Assembly (NCBI GenBank): GCA_947383835.1
Contig: CANDEV010000017.1
Location: 1 to 54,630 of the forward strand
DNA: 54,630 nucleotides
From: an uncultured Clostridia bacterium
GTDB taxonomy: Bacteria; Bacillota; Clostridia; Oscillospirales; Ruminococcaceae
Direction of reading: 5' to 3'
Of the stretch, positions 1 to 7,641 are shown one piece after another. Position 1 is the stretch's first letter. Each line of letters opens with the position of its first letter. The translations under genes and the position numbers were made by a program. The notes below the pieces were generated by a model, which ran no database searches, was not told the DNA's origin, and saw nothing but the letters and a program-made list of their open reading frames with translations.

Positions 1-310
1 TGTTTCCGTCAAGACTGTTTTCTTCTTTTTCCGCAATTACAATATCAAGCTCCGCAAGCTGTTCACGCATATTTTTAATAGCCGTCCGCTGCTCAACATT
101 AAAATTTTCGGGAATTTCAATGTCGGTAAAGCTGTAGTCCAGCAGGGAATTATTCGCGCTTTCAAGATTCCCGAAAAGCGAAAGAATAATGAGTATAATT
201 GCTATGAACGGCACAAGAATTGCTGCGATTATTATTGCAAAAATATTCCGCGTTTTTTTATCGTTCGCACCGAGAAGCAGAGCCTTAACAACTATAACGG
301 GTACTGCCAT
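1..310 (-). CDS. N-terminus of a membrane-anchored ICE protein (partial)
   Basis: The frame opens with ATG at 310, nine bases after a GGGGG Shine-Dalgarno site, and runs off the left edge, so only 103 residues are seen. A short cytoplasmic start is followed by one strong membrane segment (about residues 24-47, rich in I/L/A/F) and then a polar, coiled-coil-like region rich in E, K and Q. In Tn1549-like ICEs the gene at this place, after the VirB4 and amidoligase genes, is often a membrane-anchored cell-wall hydrolase that opens peptidoglycan for the transfer channel. That role is inferred from position only, since the catalytic part lies outside the window. Confidence 0.6.
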   Translation of the reverse strand, partial: MAVPVIVVKALLLGANDKKTRNIFAIIIAAILVPFIAIILIILSLFGNLESANNSLLDYSFTDIEIPENFNVEQRTAIKNMREQLAELDIVIAEKEENSLDGN

Positions 311-316
311 AAAATA

Positions 317-604
317 TCACCCCCGCATTGAAAGTCCGTAAAAATCCTGCTCGTCTCTTATGCGGCAGTACTCCTTGTATTCGCTGTCTACCATTTCTCT
401 CGCAAACAGTTCCGCATTCTCGGAACTGTCGTCGGGAAGCTCAAAGCCCACCGCGGCGCAAAAATCGTCCACAAGATTTTCGAAGTCCTCGTCGGAATAA
501 ATTTTGTACCGAAACCCGTCGCAAAGGACAATATTTTCATTTTTATCCTCGCGTTCAAGTTCCGATATTTCGGTAATTTCAATAAAAAATCCTCTGTATT
601 TCAC
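317..604 (-). CDS. Small acidic ICE protein of unknown function
   Basis: This encodes 95 residues from a GTG start at 604, nine bases after GGAGG. It overlaps the stop of the cyclotransferase gene upstream by four bases (GTGA), so the two are probably translationally coupled. The protein is soluble and strongly acidic, with many D and E residues and no membrane segment or known motif that I recognise. It lies between the cyclotransferase and the membrane-anchored protein at the left edge, in one transcription unit. I cannot assign a function. Confidence 0.65.
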   Translation of the reverse strand: MKYRGFFIEITEISELEREDKNENIVLCDGFRYKIYSDEDFENLVDDFCAAVGFELPDDSSENAELFAREMVDSEYKEYCRIRDEQDFYGLSMRG

Positions 605-1062
605 AGCTTCATACCTCCATCGTAAAAGCTTAATTGCTTGTTTTGTTCGCCGAATTCCACCGACTTTGTAAGGGCATTTTCAAGATGCGTTGTATCAAGT
701 CCGACTGCTTTGTACCCCTCCAAGATGCAGTTGAAATAGGCTTGAGTCGGTTCGCAAATCTGTCCCGAATTCATAACATACGCCATTGCCTTGTGTGTCT
801 CGCCGCCGTATTCAAGGGAAAAATATTCCTTGCGGTAAAGTCTCGGAAATCCCTCATAGCGATCAAGAGCCTTTTCGTCCTCGGGCTTGATGTCCCACAT
901 CAGCACGGGGACGTTACCGTTTTCTTTCGGAACAATGGTAGCTACTCTGCGGAATTCCAATTCGTAATTCGGAATAACTCCCGTAGTCAGCTTTTCGGCG
1001 GTCGGACACCGCCGCGCCATTTGTTCAAGATTTATGTTGCTGCCGTAAGCAATATATATCAT
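601..1062 (-). CDS. Gamma-glutamylcyclotransferase-like (AIG2/GGCT) protein
   Basis: The 153-residue protein starts with the family signature YIAYGSN (residues 3-9), which builds the substrate-binding loop. A short beta-barrel-sized sequence follows, with the DRYEGFP and YRKEYF segments (about residues 67-80) typical of the GGCT fold and containing the acidic residue near the usual catalytic position. Such enzymes release 5-oxoproline from gamma-glutamyl amines or peptides. It begins 13 bases after the amidoligase stop and is coupled to the next small gene. Pairing with an amidoligase suggests that one enzyme makes, and the other removes, an amide-linked modification. The substrate is unknown. 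Confidence 0.8.
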   Translation of the reverse strand: MIYIAYGSNINLEQMARRCPTAEKLTTGVIPNYELEFRRVATIVPKENGNVPVLMWDIKPEDEKALDRYEGFPRLYRKEYFSLEYGGETHKAMAYVMNSGQICEPTQAYFNCILEGYKAVGLDTTHLENALTKSVEFGEQNKQLSFYDGGMKL

Positions 1063-1075
1063 TTTTTCACTTCCT

Positions 1076-2056
1076 TTACATACTCATTGTCATGCCCTCG
1101 GATTCGGTTTCTTCGCAGGATTCTTCCTCCTGCCGCATTTTGTTTTCCGCAAGCCGTTCCCGCTGAAGCACAGCCTGCTGCGGATCTTTCCAGGCAATAC
1201 AGCCGTCCAGATTTTTAAGCAGATGCTGACGGGCGGTTTTGAATTCGTCGCCGATCATTCCCAGCCGAAGCAGCCATGTACGGAATGTGTATTTTTCATT
1301 ACTGCTCTCGGTGACCCGTCTGCTTGCGCACCGCTGTGTAAGAGCCTGATTTGAAATCGCGAGACAGAGTTGAATGTACGCCTTTATTTTTCCGGCGTGA
1401 GTTGTGGAATTGAACAGCCGGAATTCGATCGTACCCTTGCTGAAAAGGCTGTGCAGATTAAGGCAGTGGTAGCGGCTTTCATGGTAATGTTCGTGGCTGC
1501 CGTCCCTGCCGCCGTACCAGATATTTTGAACCGCGTCAATATTTTTCGGCTTTCTGTGGTTAAGCTCTTCAAGAAAATTCTGATCTACCTTTTGGCAGTA
1601 GCGGTGTTCTCTCGAAACGTTGACCTTTAAAGCCTTGTATATGAGGTTTTCCTTGGAATTCATAATGTTGGTGAGATTTCGCAGAGATTTAGCGTCATAG
1701 GGAGCGCCGTTAATGTGGATATGGATACCGCATGAGGAATTTGCAACCGCTCCTCCCGCGCGGAGATTTCTGACAAGCTGCTGAACAGTTTCAATATCAT
1801 CATATACGCATATAGGCGAGACAAGCTCAACGGAATATTCTCCGTTTTCTGAATTTCCGTTTCTGTCCGTGCAGCGTATACTTCCGTCGCGCACAACCTT
1901 CCATTTTCGGTTTTGATCGTCCATAACCGTATACGGGTCGTATGCGCCGCCAACATGATATGATTCCGTTCCGAAATATTCTGCGATTATTTCCGCGGCT
2001 TTGGCTCTGGTCAGCCCCGTCAGCTCTATTTCGATTCCGAATTTTTGGTCTTTCGT
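1076..2056 (-). CDS. Amidoligase family protein, apparent ACG start
   Basis: Putative amidoligase (amidoligase_2 type), an ATP-dependent carboxyl-amine ligase of the glutamine-synthetase-like superfamily. The family hallmark FGIEIELTGLTR is encoded at about 2044-2009. A conserved GIHIHI motif and a basic, aromatic-rich middle follow. The first ATG is at 1922-1924, too far downstream: it would remove the hallmark. Reading upstream, the frame stays open to an ACG at 2054-2056, seven bases after a perfect GGAGG, giving 326 residues and the expected start of the form M-K-D-Q. I therefore place the start at ACG. If only the ATG is used, the product is 282 residues and probably inactive. It is followed by the GGCT gene. 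Confidence 0.75.
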   Translation of the reverse strand, partial: TKDQKFGIEIELTGLTRAKAAEIIAEYFGTESYHVGGAYDPYTVMDDQNRKWKVVRDGSIRCTDRNGNSENGEYSVELVSPICVYDDIETVQQLVRNLRAGGAVANSSCGIHIHINGAPYDAKSLRNLTNIMNSKENLIYKALKVNVSREHRYCQKVDQNFLEELNHRKPKNIDAVQNIWYGGRDGSHEHYHESRYHCLNLHSLFSKGTIEFRLFNSTTHAGKIKAYIQLCLAISNQALTQRCASRRVTESSNEKYTFRTWLLRLGMIGDEFKTARQHLLKNLDGCIAWKDPQQAVLQRERLAENKMRQEEESCEETESEGMTMSM

Positions 2057-2073
2057 TTTATCACCTCCGCAAA

Positions 2074-2107
2074 TAAAAAAAGCAAGCCGATCTCTCGACT
2101 TGCTTTT
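2074..2107 (-). terminator. Rho-independent terminator-like hairpin before amidoligase
   Basis: Arms AGCAAG (2081-2086) and CTTGCT (2099-2104) form a hairpin followed on the minus strand by a seven-base U tract. The tract ends only five bases before the amidoligase Shine-Dalgarno site, so the hairpin terminates or attenuates the transcript inside the operon rather than at its end. Confidence 0.65.
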
Positions 2108-2138
2108 AAAAATATTTTTTATTCAAATAATATAATTG

Positions 2139-2369
2139 TTAATATAAATATTTATTTCTGAGGTAATCCGCCTGTTCGGGAGTGATAGAACCGTCGCCGA
2201 TCTGAGCGGCATTTATGCTGCCGTAAAGCTCGCCCCATAAAAAACAAGCGTCAATTTTTCTGTTTTCCTCGACAGCCTTTTTGTAATTATCAAGGTCGTC
2301 CCGCAAATAATCGGGAAGTCCGTGTTCGTAGGATTCCTCTATCTCGGCTTGCATTTCTTCATCGGTCAT
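2139..2369 (-). CDS. Small acidic ICE protein
   Basis: 76 residues from an ATG at 2369, ten bases after GGAG; an upstream in-frame ATG at 2378 has worse spacing. The protein is strongly acidic at the N-terminus and predicted helical, with a C-terminal segment SITPEQADYLRNKYL that looks like a short helix-turn unit. No membrane segment. It resembles many small uncharacterised proteins of Tn1549-like elements; I cannot name a family or function. A terminator-like hairpin lies directly downstream. Confidence 0.6.
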   Translation of the reverse strand: MTDEEMQAEIEESYEHGLPDYLRDDLDNYKKAVEENRKIDACFLWGELYGSINAAQIGDGSITPEQADYLRNKYLY

Positions 2370-2442
2370 GGTTATCACTCTCCTTTACCACAATATATCA
2401 CACTTTGGAATAAAAATCAAGCGAAATAAATATTTTTGTATA

Positions 2443-2676
2443 TTATTCCCCATTTATCTCCCGACCGATAACGTCCATAATTTCATTAAGGCGGGATTCA
2501 CCGATACCCTTTATGCTGCCTATCTTCTCACGCAAAGTGTCCATATTAACGGAATCCGCAGAAGCGTCCTTTACACCCATATAATAAATATCATTTAAAA
2601 GTCCAGACATTTTATCCTTGTTCATATTCTTTATGGTCTTATACAAAGAGCGGTCAAGCACAAAATCTTCTTTCAC
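2443..2676 (-). CDS. Small helix-hairpin-helix-like protein
   Basis: 77 residues from a GTG at 2676, eight bases after GGAGG. The C-terminal half contains IGSIKGIGESRLNEIM, which matches the pattern of a helix-hairpin-helix DNA-binding motif (GIG turn between two helices). A role in DNA contact, for example in transfer-DNA processing, is inference. The first 12 codons of this gene are duplicated at about 3818-3844 beside intact virB4, showing that this gene and virB4 were originally adjacent. Confidence 0.6.
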   Translation of the reverse strand: MKEDFVLDRSLYKTIKNMNKDKMSGLLNDIYYMGVKDASADSVNMDTLREKIGSIKGIGESRLNEIMDVIGREINGE

Positions 2677-2923
2677 AGAAATCACCTCCGAGGCAAGGTT
2701 TTATTTCATTATACCACACCCCGGGGATAAAATCAACTATCTGCCGCCCGCAGAACCGAACAGCTTTTCCTTGTGTTCGGGAGCATGAACGCAGAGACAG
2801 TACCGCTCGTTGCCGCATTTGTAAAGACAAACGCCGCGCTGCGGATAGCGAATAAGGCTGAATTCCGAGGGTTCAAGCTGCAAAGCGTCCATGTAGAACT
2901 TGCTGTCAATAGTCCTCAATATT
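2650..2923 (-). pseudogene. Duplicated fragment: virB4 3' end plus start of HhH gene (copy 1)
   Basis: Positions 2650-2913 repeat 3818-4081 in the same orientation with roughly 17 differences by eye. The copy includes the last 57 or so codons of virB4 (ending GSAGGR-stop), the intergenic region and the first codons of the HhH gene. At 2911-2923 the match jumps to the sequence near 4158-4170, so copy 1 also carries an internal deletion of about 79 bases. The virB4 part has no start and is a dead fragment; the HhH gene running through it is intact. Confidence 0.8.
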
Positions 2924-2928
2924 ATGGA

Positions 2929-2957
2929 TTGACAAAAAAAGTATTATATGCTAAAAT
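2929..2957 (+). promoter_or_regulatory. Promoter of the Big_2-domain protein gene
   Basis: TTGACA (2929-2934), 17-base spacer, TAAAAT (2952-2957). It reads rightward, against all neighbouring ICE genes, and lies at the very start of the inserted cargo segment. Confidence 0.7.
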
Positions 2958-3030
2958 AAAAATGTAAATTTAATTTGCCATAGGGTTAGCGGTGAAAATA
3001 AATAAATGTGAATAAGAGGAGGAAATGATT

Positions 3031-3786
3031 ATGAAAATAATCAAAAAAGTAATTTCAGCTTTAATTGCATGTGTATTCATTGTTGGCACAACTACATTAG
3101 TAACAAATGCCGCGAGTATAGAAGACACCGCAAAATCAGCAGAAAGTGGAAAAAAATATTCTTCAACAATAGCTATGAACAAAAACTCCGATTATAAAAT
3201 CACTCTCAATAAAAGCGGTACTATTAAAGTTGATATATCTACTGCTTCATCTATGGTATATGTCTATTTATATGACTCTGACGGTAATGATATTGCTTCA
3301 TCAAGCGTGACTATGAAATCAGGTCAAAACTATATTGTAACTCAGTATAAAGAAGATACAGTTAGGTTGTGTTGGAACAGTAAAGTTGAAAAAAGCGTTG
3401 GAACAATAGAGTATGACGACATTGCTAAAGGTACATATTATGTTAGAATAACAAGAGATAGTCCAATTTACTTCGGAAATGGTAAACCAAACAATGGAAC
3501 TGGAAAAACAATTGTAAAGATAACTTATCCCTCCGAAGATAGTGACAATTCTGACAGCAGCAAAATTTCTTGTTTGACGCTTAAAATGAATAAAGGGGAT
3601 AAAATTAAACTCGGAGCAATTGTAGAGCCAAGTGATGCAGAAATTTCTTGGACAAGTTCTAAAAGTGATATAGTTTCTGTTTCACAAAGTGGAACAGTTA
3701 CAGCTAAAAAGGTAGGAAAAGCATATATTACAGCTAAATGTGGAAAATCTAAAAGCAAAATAATGATAATTGTTGAAGATGATTGA
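3031..3786 (+). CDS. Secreted protein with C-terminal Big_2 domain
   Basis: 251 residues from ATG at 3031, eight bases after AGGAGG. A Sec signal peptide (basic start, hydrophobic core to about residue 27, ending near NAA-S) is followed by a beta-rich region of about 130 residues resembling the pre-peptidase C-terminal type fold (Y-V-Y-L-Y-D-S-D-G-N). A D/S-rich linker leads to a bacterial Ig-like group 2 domain (WTSSKSDIVSV, GTVTAKKVGKAYITA). It is probably exported and binds a surface or sugar. It is the only plus-strand gene in this part, is A+T-richer than its neighbours, has its own promoter and is flanked by the virB4 duplication, so it is a cargo gene. No catalytic motif is visible. 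Confidence 0.8.
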   Translation: MKIIKKVISALIACVFIVGTTTLVTNAASIEDTAKSAESGKKYSSTIAMNKNSDYKITLNKSGTIKVDISTASSMVYVYLYDSDGNDIASSSVTMKSGQNYIVTQYKEDTVRLCWNSKVEKSVGTIEYDDIAKGTYYVRITRDSPIYFGNGKPNNGTGKTIVKITYPSEDSDNSDSSKISCLTLKMNKGDKIKLGAIVEPSDAEISWTSSKSDIVSVSQSGTVTAKKVGKAYITAKCGKSKSKIMIIVEDD

Positions 3787-3817
3787 TTTATATAACATTT
3801 AATAATAAAATCATGGC

Positions 3818-4081
3818 GCGGTCAAGCACAAAATCTTCTTTCACAGAAATCACCTCCGAGGCGCGGTTTTCTTTCATTATACCACACCCCGAAGATAAAA
3901 TCAACTATCTGCCGCCTGCAGAACCGAACAGCTTTTCCTTGTGTTCGGGAGCATGAACGCAGAGACAGTACCGCTCGTTGCCGCATTTATAAAGACAAAC
4001 GCCGCGCTGCGGATAGCGTATAAGATTGAATTCGGAGGGCTCAAGCTGCAGAGCGTCCATATAGAATTTGCTGTCGATAGT
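3818..4081 (-). repeat. Direct repeat copy 2 (virB4 3' end and start of HhH gene)
   Basis: Same orientation as 2650-2913, offset 1168 bases. In this copy the virB4 end is the intact one, while the HhH gene start (GTG AAA GAA GAT TTT near 3835-3844) is cut off after about nine codons by the cargo sequence. Confidence 0.85.
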
Positions 4082-5734
4082 GCCGGCGTTGAACAGAAAA
4101 TGATGCGTCGGAATAGAAAACAGCGGCTTTGTAAGTTCTCGAACATTTTCAACGAGGAAGTCCTCAATATTTTGGCTTGCAAGAATTACCGCAGATTCCT
4201 TTTTACGGACGCGCTTCATAAAATTTCTGATATATTCCACAGCCGTCAGATTGGTGAGGAACAAATAAAATTCGTCAATACTTGCCACGGTATTTCCAGT
4301 TGTCAGCAACTCGTTTGACATATACGAAAGCACGTTAAAAAGCAAAGCGGAGCGGATATTTTTACTCGCCTGCAAAAGTCCCTTTACGCCGAAGGTCACA
4401 AAATTGCCGTCGGTAATATTTGTGTGACCGTTGAAAAATTTGCTTTCCGCGCCCTTGCATATGGAGTGCAGACCGAGACATATATCCTGCAAGGTTTTGT
4501 CGGTATAAAGATTTTTTTCTTTCGGGTTATAGTCCTTGTATTCCTGCTCAATAAGGTCGTAAAAATCCGAAAGAACAGGGTAATCGTCAGCACTTAATTC
4601 AGTCCAGTTCGTCTTGTCCGTAATGCCGAATTTATCATATAATTTTATGAGCAGCAATTCAATAGCGTCAATTTCTCTGTCGGAAAAATCCTTGTAGCAG
4701 CGAAAAAAATCACGCAGGAAGCTGATATGCTGAGACAGTCTCGTCTTGCCTGCAAAGGCTTTGGGAGTATCCTCATTTTCTTCGGAATCACCGTCACTCC
4801 ATGACTTTGGTTCAAGAACATTTATTATATACTCACCTGTCATAAGGTCAATAAAGCACCCGCCGAGATTTTCCGTAAGTTCGCGGTACTCAATTTCGGG
4901 ATCGAGACAAATAATTCTTTTGCCGCTTTCGCGAAGATTTGTCAGAATTAATTTTAAAAGATATGATTTACCCTGACCGCTGTTGCCTAGAATAAGGGCA
5001 TTGGCGTTGGTTTTGTCGTCGGAACGCTTGTTAAAATCCACAATAACGTTGCTTCCGAATTTGTCACGACCGAGATAAAAGCCGTTCTCATCGGTCTTAC
5101 CCGAAAAAGAAAAGGGGTACAAATTTGCTGTGGAGGAAGCGGGGAGAACACGCTCAAACTGCTCACGGAAAACATTCCAACCGCTTGGCATAACGCACAT
5201 AAAACCGTGCTGCTGACGGAGCATAAGCCTGTCCACATTAAGCTTTGAACGGACAAGCTCCGTCTGCACCTCGGTCTGCAAATTTTTCAGCTCGTCAAGG
5301 CTTCCCGCGATCATTTCTATATAGACCGCAACGTGCAGGAGCGGCTCACGGTTTCTGTGCATGTCGGCGACAAGCTGAGTAACGTCCTGCAAATTGCTTT
5401 CGGCGGCGACCGTCTGCTGCAAATCGTTTGTGGAGCTGCGCTGCATACGGTTTTTGTTGGCAGCGTTGGCAATAATTCTTTTTTCCTCCGCGGTTGAAAC
5501 GTGCCTTGTGTAAATGCGGAGAGACACGCCGTCCTTTTCACCGAGATAACGCAGAATTGCTTGCTCCGAGGTGCTTGTGGGATATTCACGGAGCGCCCAC
5601 ACGCAGCGGTAGGTGTTCCCGCAGATAAAATAATCGGTAAAAAATTTTATTACCGAAGGAGCGATCATATCGAGAAAATCCTTTTCCCGCCTTGTTGTAA
5701 AGCCATTTTCGTCAATTCGTTTTTTCTTTTTCAC
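3905..5734 (-). CDS. VirB4-like conjugative transfer ATPase
   Basis: 609 residues from a GTG five bases after GGAGG. This is the cytoplasmic motor ATPase of the Gram-positive type IV secretion system (VirB4/TraE; close to the CD1110 type of Tn1549-like elements), which energises assembly and DNA transfer. Walker A GNSGQGKS lies at residues 250-257. Walker B hydrophobics plus D-E (VASIDEFYLF) lie near residue 475, followed by an ILASQN sensor segment. The N-terminal domain is short compared with full-length VirB4 (about 800 residues); the separate 196-residue gene upstream may supply the missing part. Neighbours PrgI and VirB6 confirm the context. Confidence 0.93.
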   Translation of the reverse strand: MKKKKRIDENGFTTRREKDFLDMIAPSVIKFFTDYFICGNTYRCVWALREYPTSTSEQAILRYLGEKDGVSLRIYTRHVSTAEEKRIIANAANKNRMQRSSTNDLQQTVAAESNLQDVTQLVADMHRNREPLLHVAVYIEMIAGSLDELKNLQTEVQTELVRSKLNVDRLMLRQQHGFMCVMPSGWNVFREQFERVLPASSTANLYPFSFSGKTDENGFYLGRDKFGSNVIVDFNKRSDDKTNANALILGNSGQGKSYLLKLILTNLRESGKRIICLDPEIEYRELTENLGGCFIDLMTGEYIINVLEPKSWSDGDSEENEDTPKAFAGKTRLSQHISFLRDFFRCYKDFSDREIDAIELLLIKLYDKFGITDKTNWTELSADDYPVLSDFYDLIEQEYKDYNPKEKNLYTDKTLQDICLGLHSICKGAESKFFNGHTNITDGNFVTFGVKGLLQASKNIRSALLFNVLSYMSNELLTTGNTVASIDEFYLFLTNLTAVEYIRNFMKRVRKKESAVILASQNIEDFLVENVRELTKPLFSIPTHHFLFNAGTIDSKFYMDALQLEPSEFNLIRYPQRGVCLYKCGNERYCLCVHAPEHKEKLFGSAGGR

Positions 5735-5735
5735 A

Positions 5736-6764
5736 TTAACCTCCGAATTTCATTTCATAATTTTGTTCGGGAAAAACTTCGCTTTCCGGCTTGAGGAAAT
5801 ATTCATCGCCGCTGTCCCAAAAGCTGACGTATATATCCTCGTCACCCGCCCTTATTTCACGCTGCTCGAAGCTCTCGCCCCAGCCGTCGGAAAGCTGTCC
5901 GGAGATATATTCCGAAACGGAAATAAGGTCAGCGGGATCAAGTTTGCCGTAGTGTTCAAGCACAACTCCGCCGTACAGATCGCCGTCCCTGACTTCCACA
6001 AAAGGCTTTGCGGAAAAGAATTTTTGCGTAATATCCTCATCATCGCACCATGTCATAAGACCCCGTTCCTGCTCGTCATAATCAAGAGACTGCTGTATTT
6101 TTTCGTTGATTTTATCCTCATAATCGATGTAGCACTCGGAGGGAGATTCGTACAGGTCGGCGGAATCGTCATGATCGTCCACAGTAATTTTCAGCGGACA
6201 ATAAAGCCTTGTTTCGGAAAGCGTCCTCATTTCCGCTTCTATAAATCCGTTTCCCTCGGTGCAGGAAAGGATTTCGGGACGGTTCTGCAATGCCTCCGAA
6301 ACATATTTGGAAAGAATATTTTCAATTTCCGGAGTATTGAAAAGCTCGCCTGCATGAACGCACAAGCTTCCGCTGCTGCGGTTGTTTTCAAGCCATTCGG
6401 CAATATTTTTATCGATCTCATTTTTAAGCTCTGACAAAGCCGCAGTATGTCCATGAGATTCCATAATATCCTTTGCATGGGGAATATACTGCGAATATCG
6501 CGCATAGCCGCAGCCCTCGGAATTTATTAGCAGACCGTCGCCGCTGCTTCTGTCGTACAAAAGAATGCAATGGTTTACACCGTTCGCTTCGAGCATCAAT
6601 TCCTTATACTGCTCAATATGGTAATTCCTTTCAAGCAGCTTGGAATTAAGCTCCTCAAACTCGGAATGCGATATCGGTATAGCTTTTTCAACAACGCATT
6701 TGTCGGGTTCGTGACACGGTTCTTTCCCAATAAGAGGAATGTTCAAAATTAATTTATTACTCAT
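5736..6764 (-). CDS. ICE protein of unknown function (DUF6329-like)
   Basis: 342 residues from ATG at 6764, six bases after AAAGGTGGG; it overlaps the preceding gene by eight bases and ends one base before virB4. The protein is acidic and soluble, without signal or membrane segments. The N-terminal part (ISHSEFEELNSKLLERNYHI, then EGCGYARYSQYIP) is reminiscent of the DUF6329 family found in Clostridia mobile elements; this family name is from memory. The C-terminal half has several D/E-rich stretches. Position inside the secretion operon suggests a transfer or host-takeover role, but the function is unknown. Confidence 0.7.
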   Translation of the reverse strand: MSNKLILNIPLIGKEPCHEPDKCVVEKAIPISHSEFEELNSKLLERNYHIEQYKELMLEANGVNHCILLYDRSSGDGLLINSEGCGYARYSQYIPHAKDIMESHGHTAALSELKNEIDKNIAEWLENNRSSGSLCVHAGELFNTPEIENILSKYVSEALQNRPEILSCTEGNGFIEAEMRTLSETRLYCPLKITVDDHDDSADLYESPSECYIDYEDKINEKIQQSLDYDEQERGLMTWCDDEDITQKFFSAKPFVEVRDGDLYGGVVLEHYGKLDPADLISVSEYISGQLSDGWGESFEQREIRAGDEDIYVSFWDSGDEYFLKPESEVFPEQNYEMKFGG

Positions 6765-7347
6765 GCAGCACCCACCTTTCACCGTCGAAATTATCGAATT
6801 TTTCGGTAGTTACATTCTGCTCGAAATAGACACCAAGCAGCGTCTTTATATCCTCAGTACCGTACTGACGGGCGGAAAACCCGTTCTCCCGCAAAGTTTT
6901 TTCAATGCGGTTCAGATATGAAAAAATCTCTTTTTCCTTGAGATTCCTTATGCGGACGATAAGGAGAAATTCCCGCGCCGTAGCCGTCTGCGCCTGAATG
7001 TGGTCAAGGAAAACCATGTCCTGTTCAAGCAGCTTTCGCACAGCGGGATTTTCCTCTTTTTCCGAAATTCTCCGCAGGTTGTTTTTGTTGCTTTCAAAGC
7101 TTTCACGGCTGTTTACGCAGAGAATTTCTATTTCCGTCAGCCCCTTGAGAACGGTCATCAGCGAGTATATTTTGGCGGCAAGATTTTCTTCTGAAAGCAC
7201 GGAAATATTGCTTGGCTTCACACTGAAAAATACCACCTCGGAAGAAGCGGTTTTAAGGGAATATTCGGTTATACCTTCCACGCCGATGAGTTGTCTTGTG
7301 GCTTGGTGTTTCTGTTCTGCCTGCTTTTGCTGTTTTTTCTTTTGCAA
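6757..7347 (-). CDS. VirB4 N-terminal-domain-like accessory protein
   Basis: 196 residues from a TTG start seven bases after GGAGG. A Q/K-rich basic start precedes a globular part whose segments (SLMTVLKGLTEIEILCVNSRESF, an internal E-rich helix, TAREFLLIVRIR, DIKTLLGVYFEQN) resemble the N-terminal domain that precedes the ATPase in VirB4 proteins. Together with the 609-residue ATPase the two would make a VirB4 of normal length, so this may be a split VirB4; I infer this from sequence pattern and gene order (PrgI, this gene, unknown gene, VirB4). No ATP-binding motif is present here. Confidence 0.65.
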   Translation of the reverse strand: MQKKKQQKQAEQKHQATRQLIGVEGITEYSLKTASSEVVFFSVKPSNISVLSEENLAAKIYSLMTVLKGLTEIEILCVNSRESFESNKNNLRRISEKEENPAVRKLLEQDMVFLDHIQAQTATAREFLLIVRIRNLKEKEIFSYLNRIEKTLRENGFSARQYGTEDIKTLLGVYFEQNVTTEKFDNFDGERWVLHE

Positions 7348-7365
7348 TTATGATCCTCCTTTCGT

Positions 7366-7623
7366 TTAAAGCTTCCATCTGAATTCTTGCTGTTCAATAA
7401 AAAAGTATTTCACGGCGTATTTTATAAAGTCAAGAATACTCGTGTCCTCAAAGCGAATAGCAAGAAAAGCGTACACGAGGGTGATTACGACGGGGAAAGA
7501 AATTCCCGTTTGAGACAGCGCAAAAACTGAAATAAGCGCGCCTACGCCTATGGCGGCAAGGTCTTTCAGCCGCCATAAAAACAGCATTGGCGCGGCTTTT
7601 AAATTGTCGGGATAAATATACAA
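7366..7623 (-). CDS. PrgI family (VirB3-like) membrane protein
   Basis: 85 residues from TTG at 7623, eight bases after GAGG. The typical start MYIYPDNLKA is followed by two closely spaced hydrophobic segments (about residues 22-60) separated by a short turn, and a C-terminus ending in EFRWKL. This is the PrgI/VirB3 pattern: a small inner-membrane component always encoded next to VirB4 in Gram-positive ICEs. The gene order VirB6, PrgI, VirB4 is kept here. Confidence 0.85.
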   Translation of the reverse strand: MYIYPDNLKAAPMLFLWRLKDLAAIGVGALISVFALSQTGISFPVVITLVYAFLAIRFEDTSILDFIKYAVKYFFIEQQEFRWKL

Positions 7624-7641
7624 TCACAACACCTCGTTTCG

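Noticed and set aside
2737..2919. Short minus-strand gene of 60 codons
   Set aside because: It is the duplicated virB4 3' end without its own start region, reported as a fragment instead.
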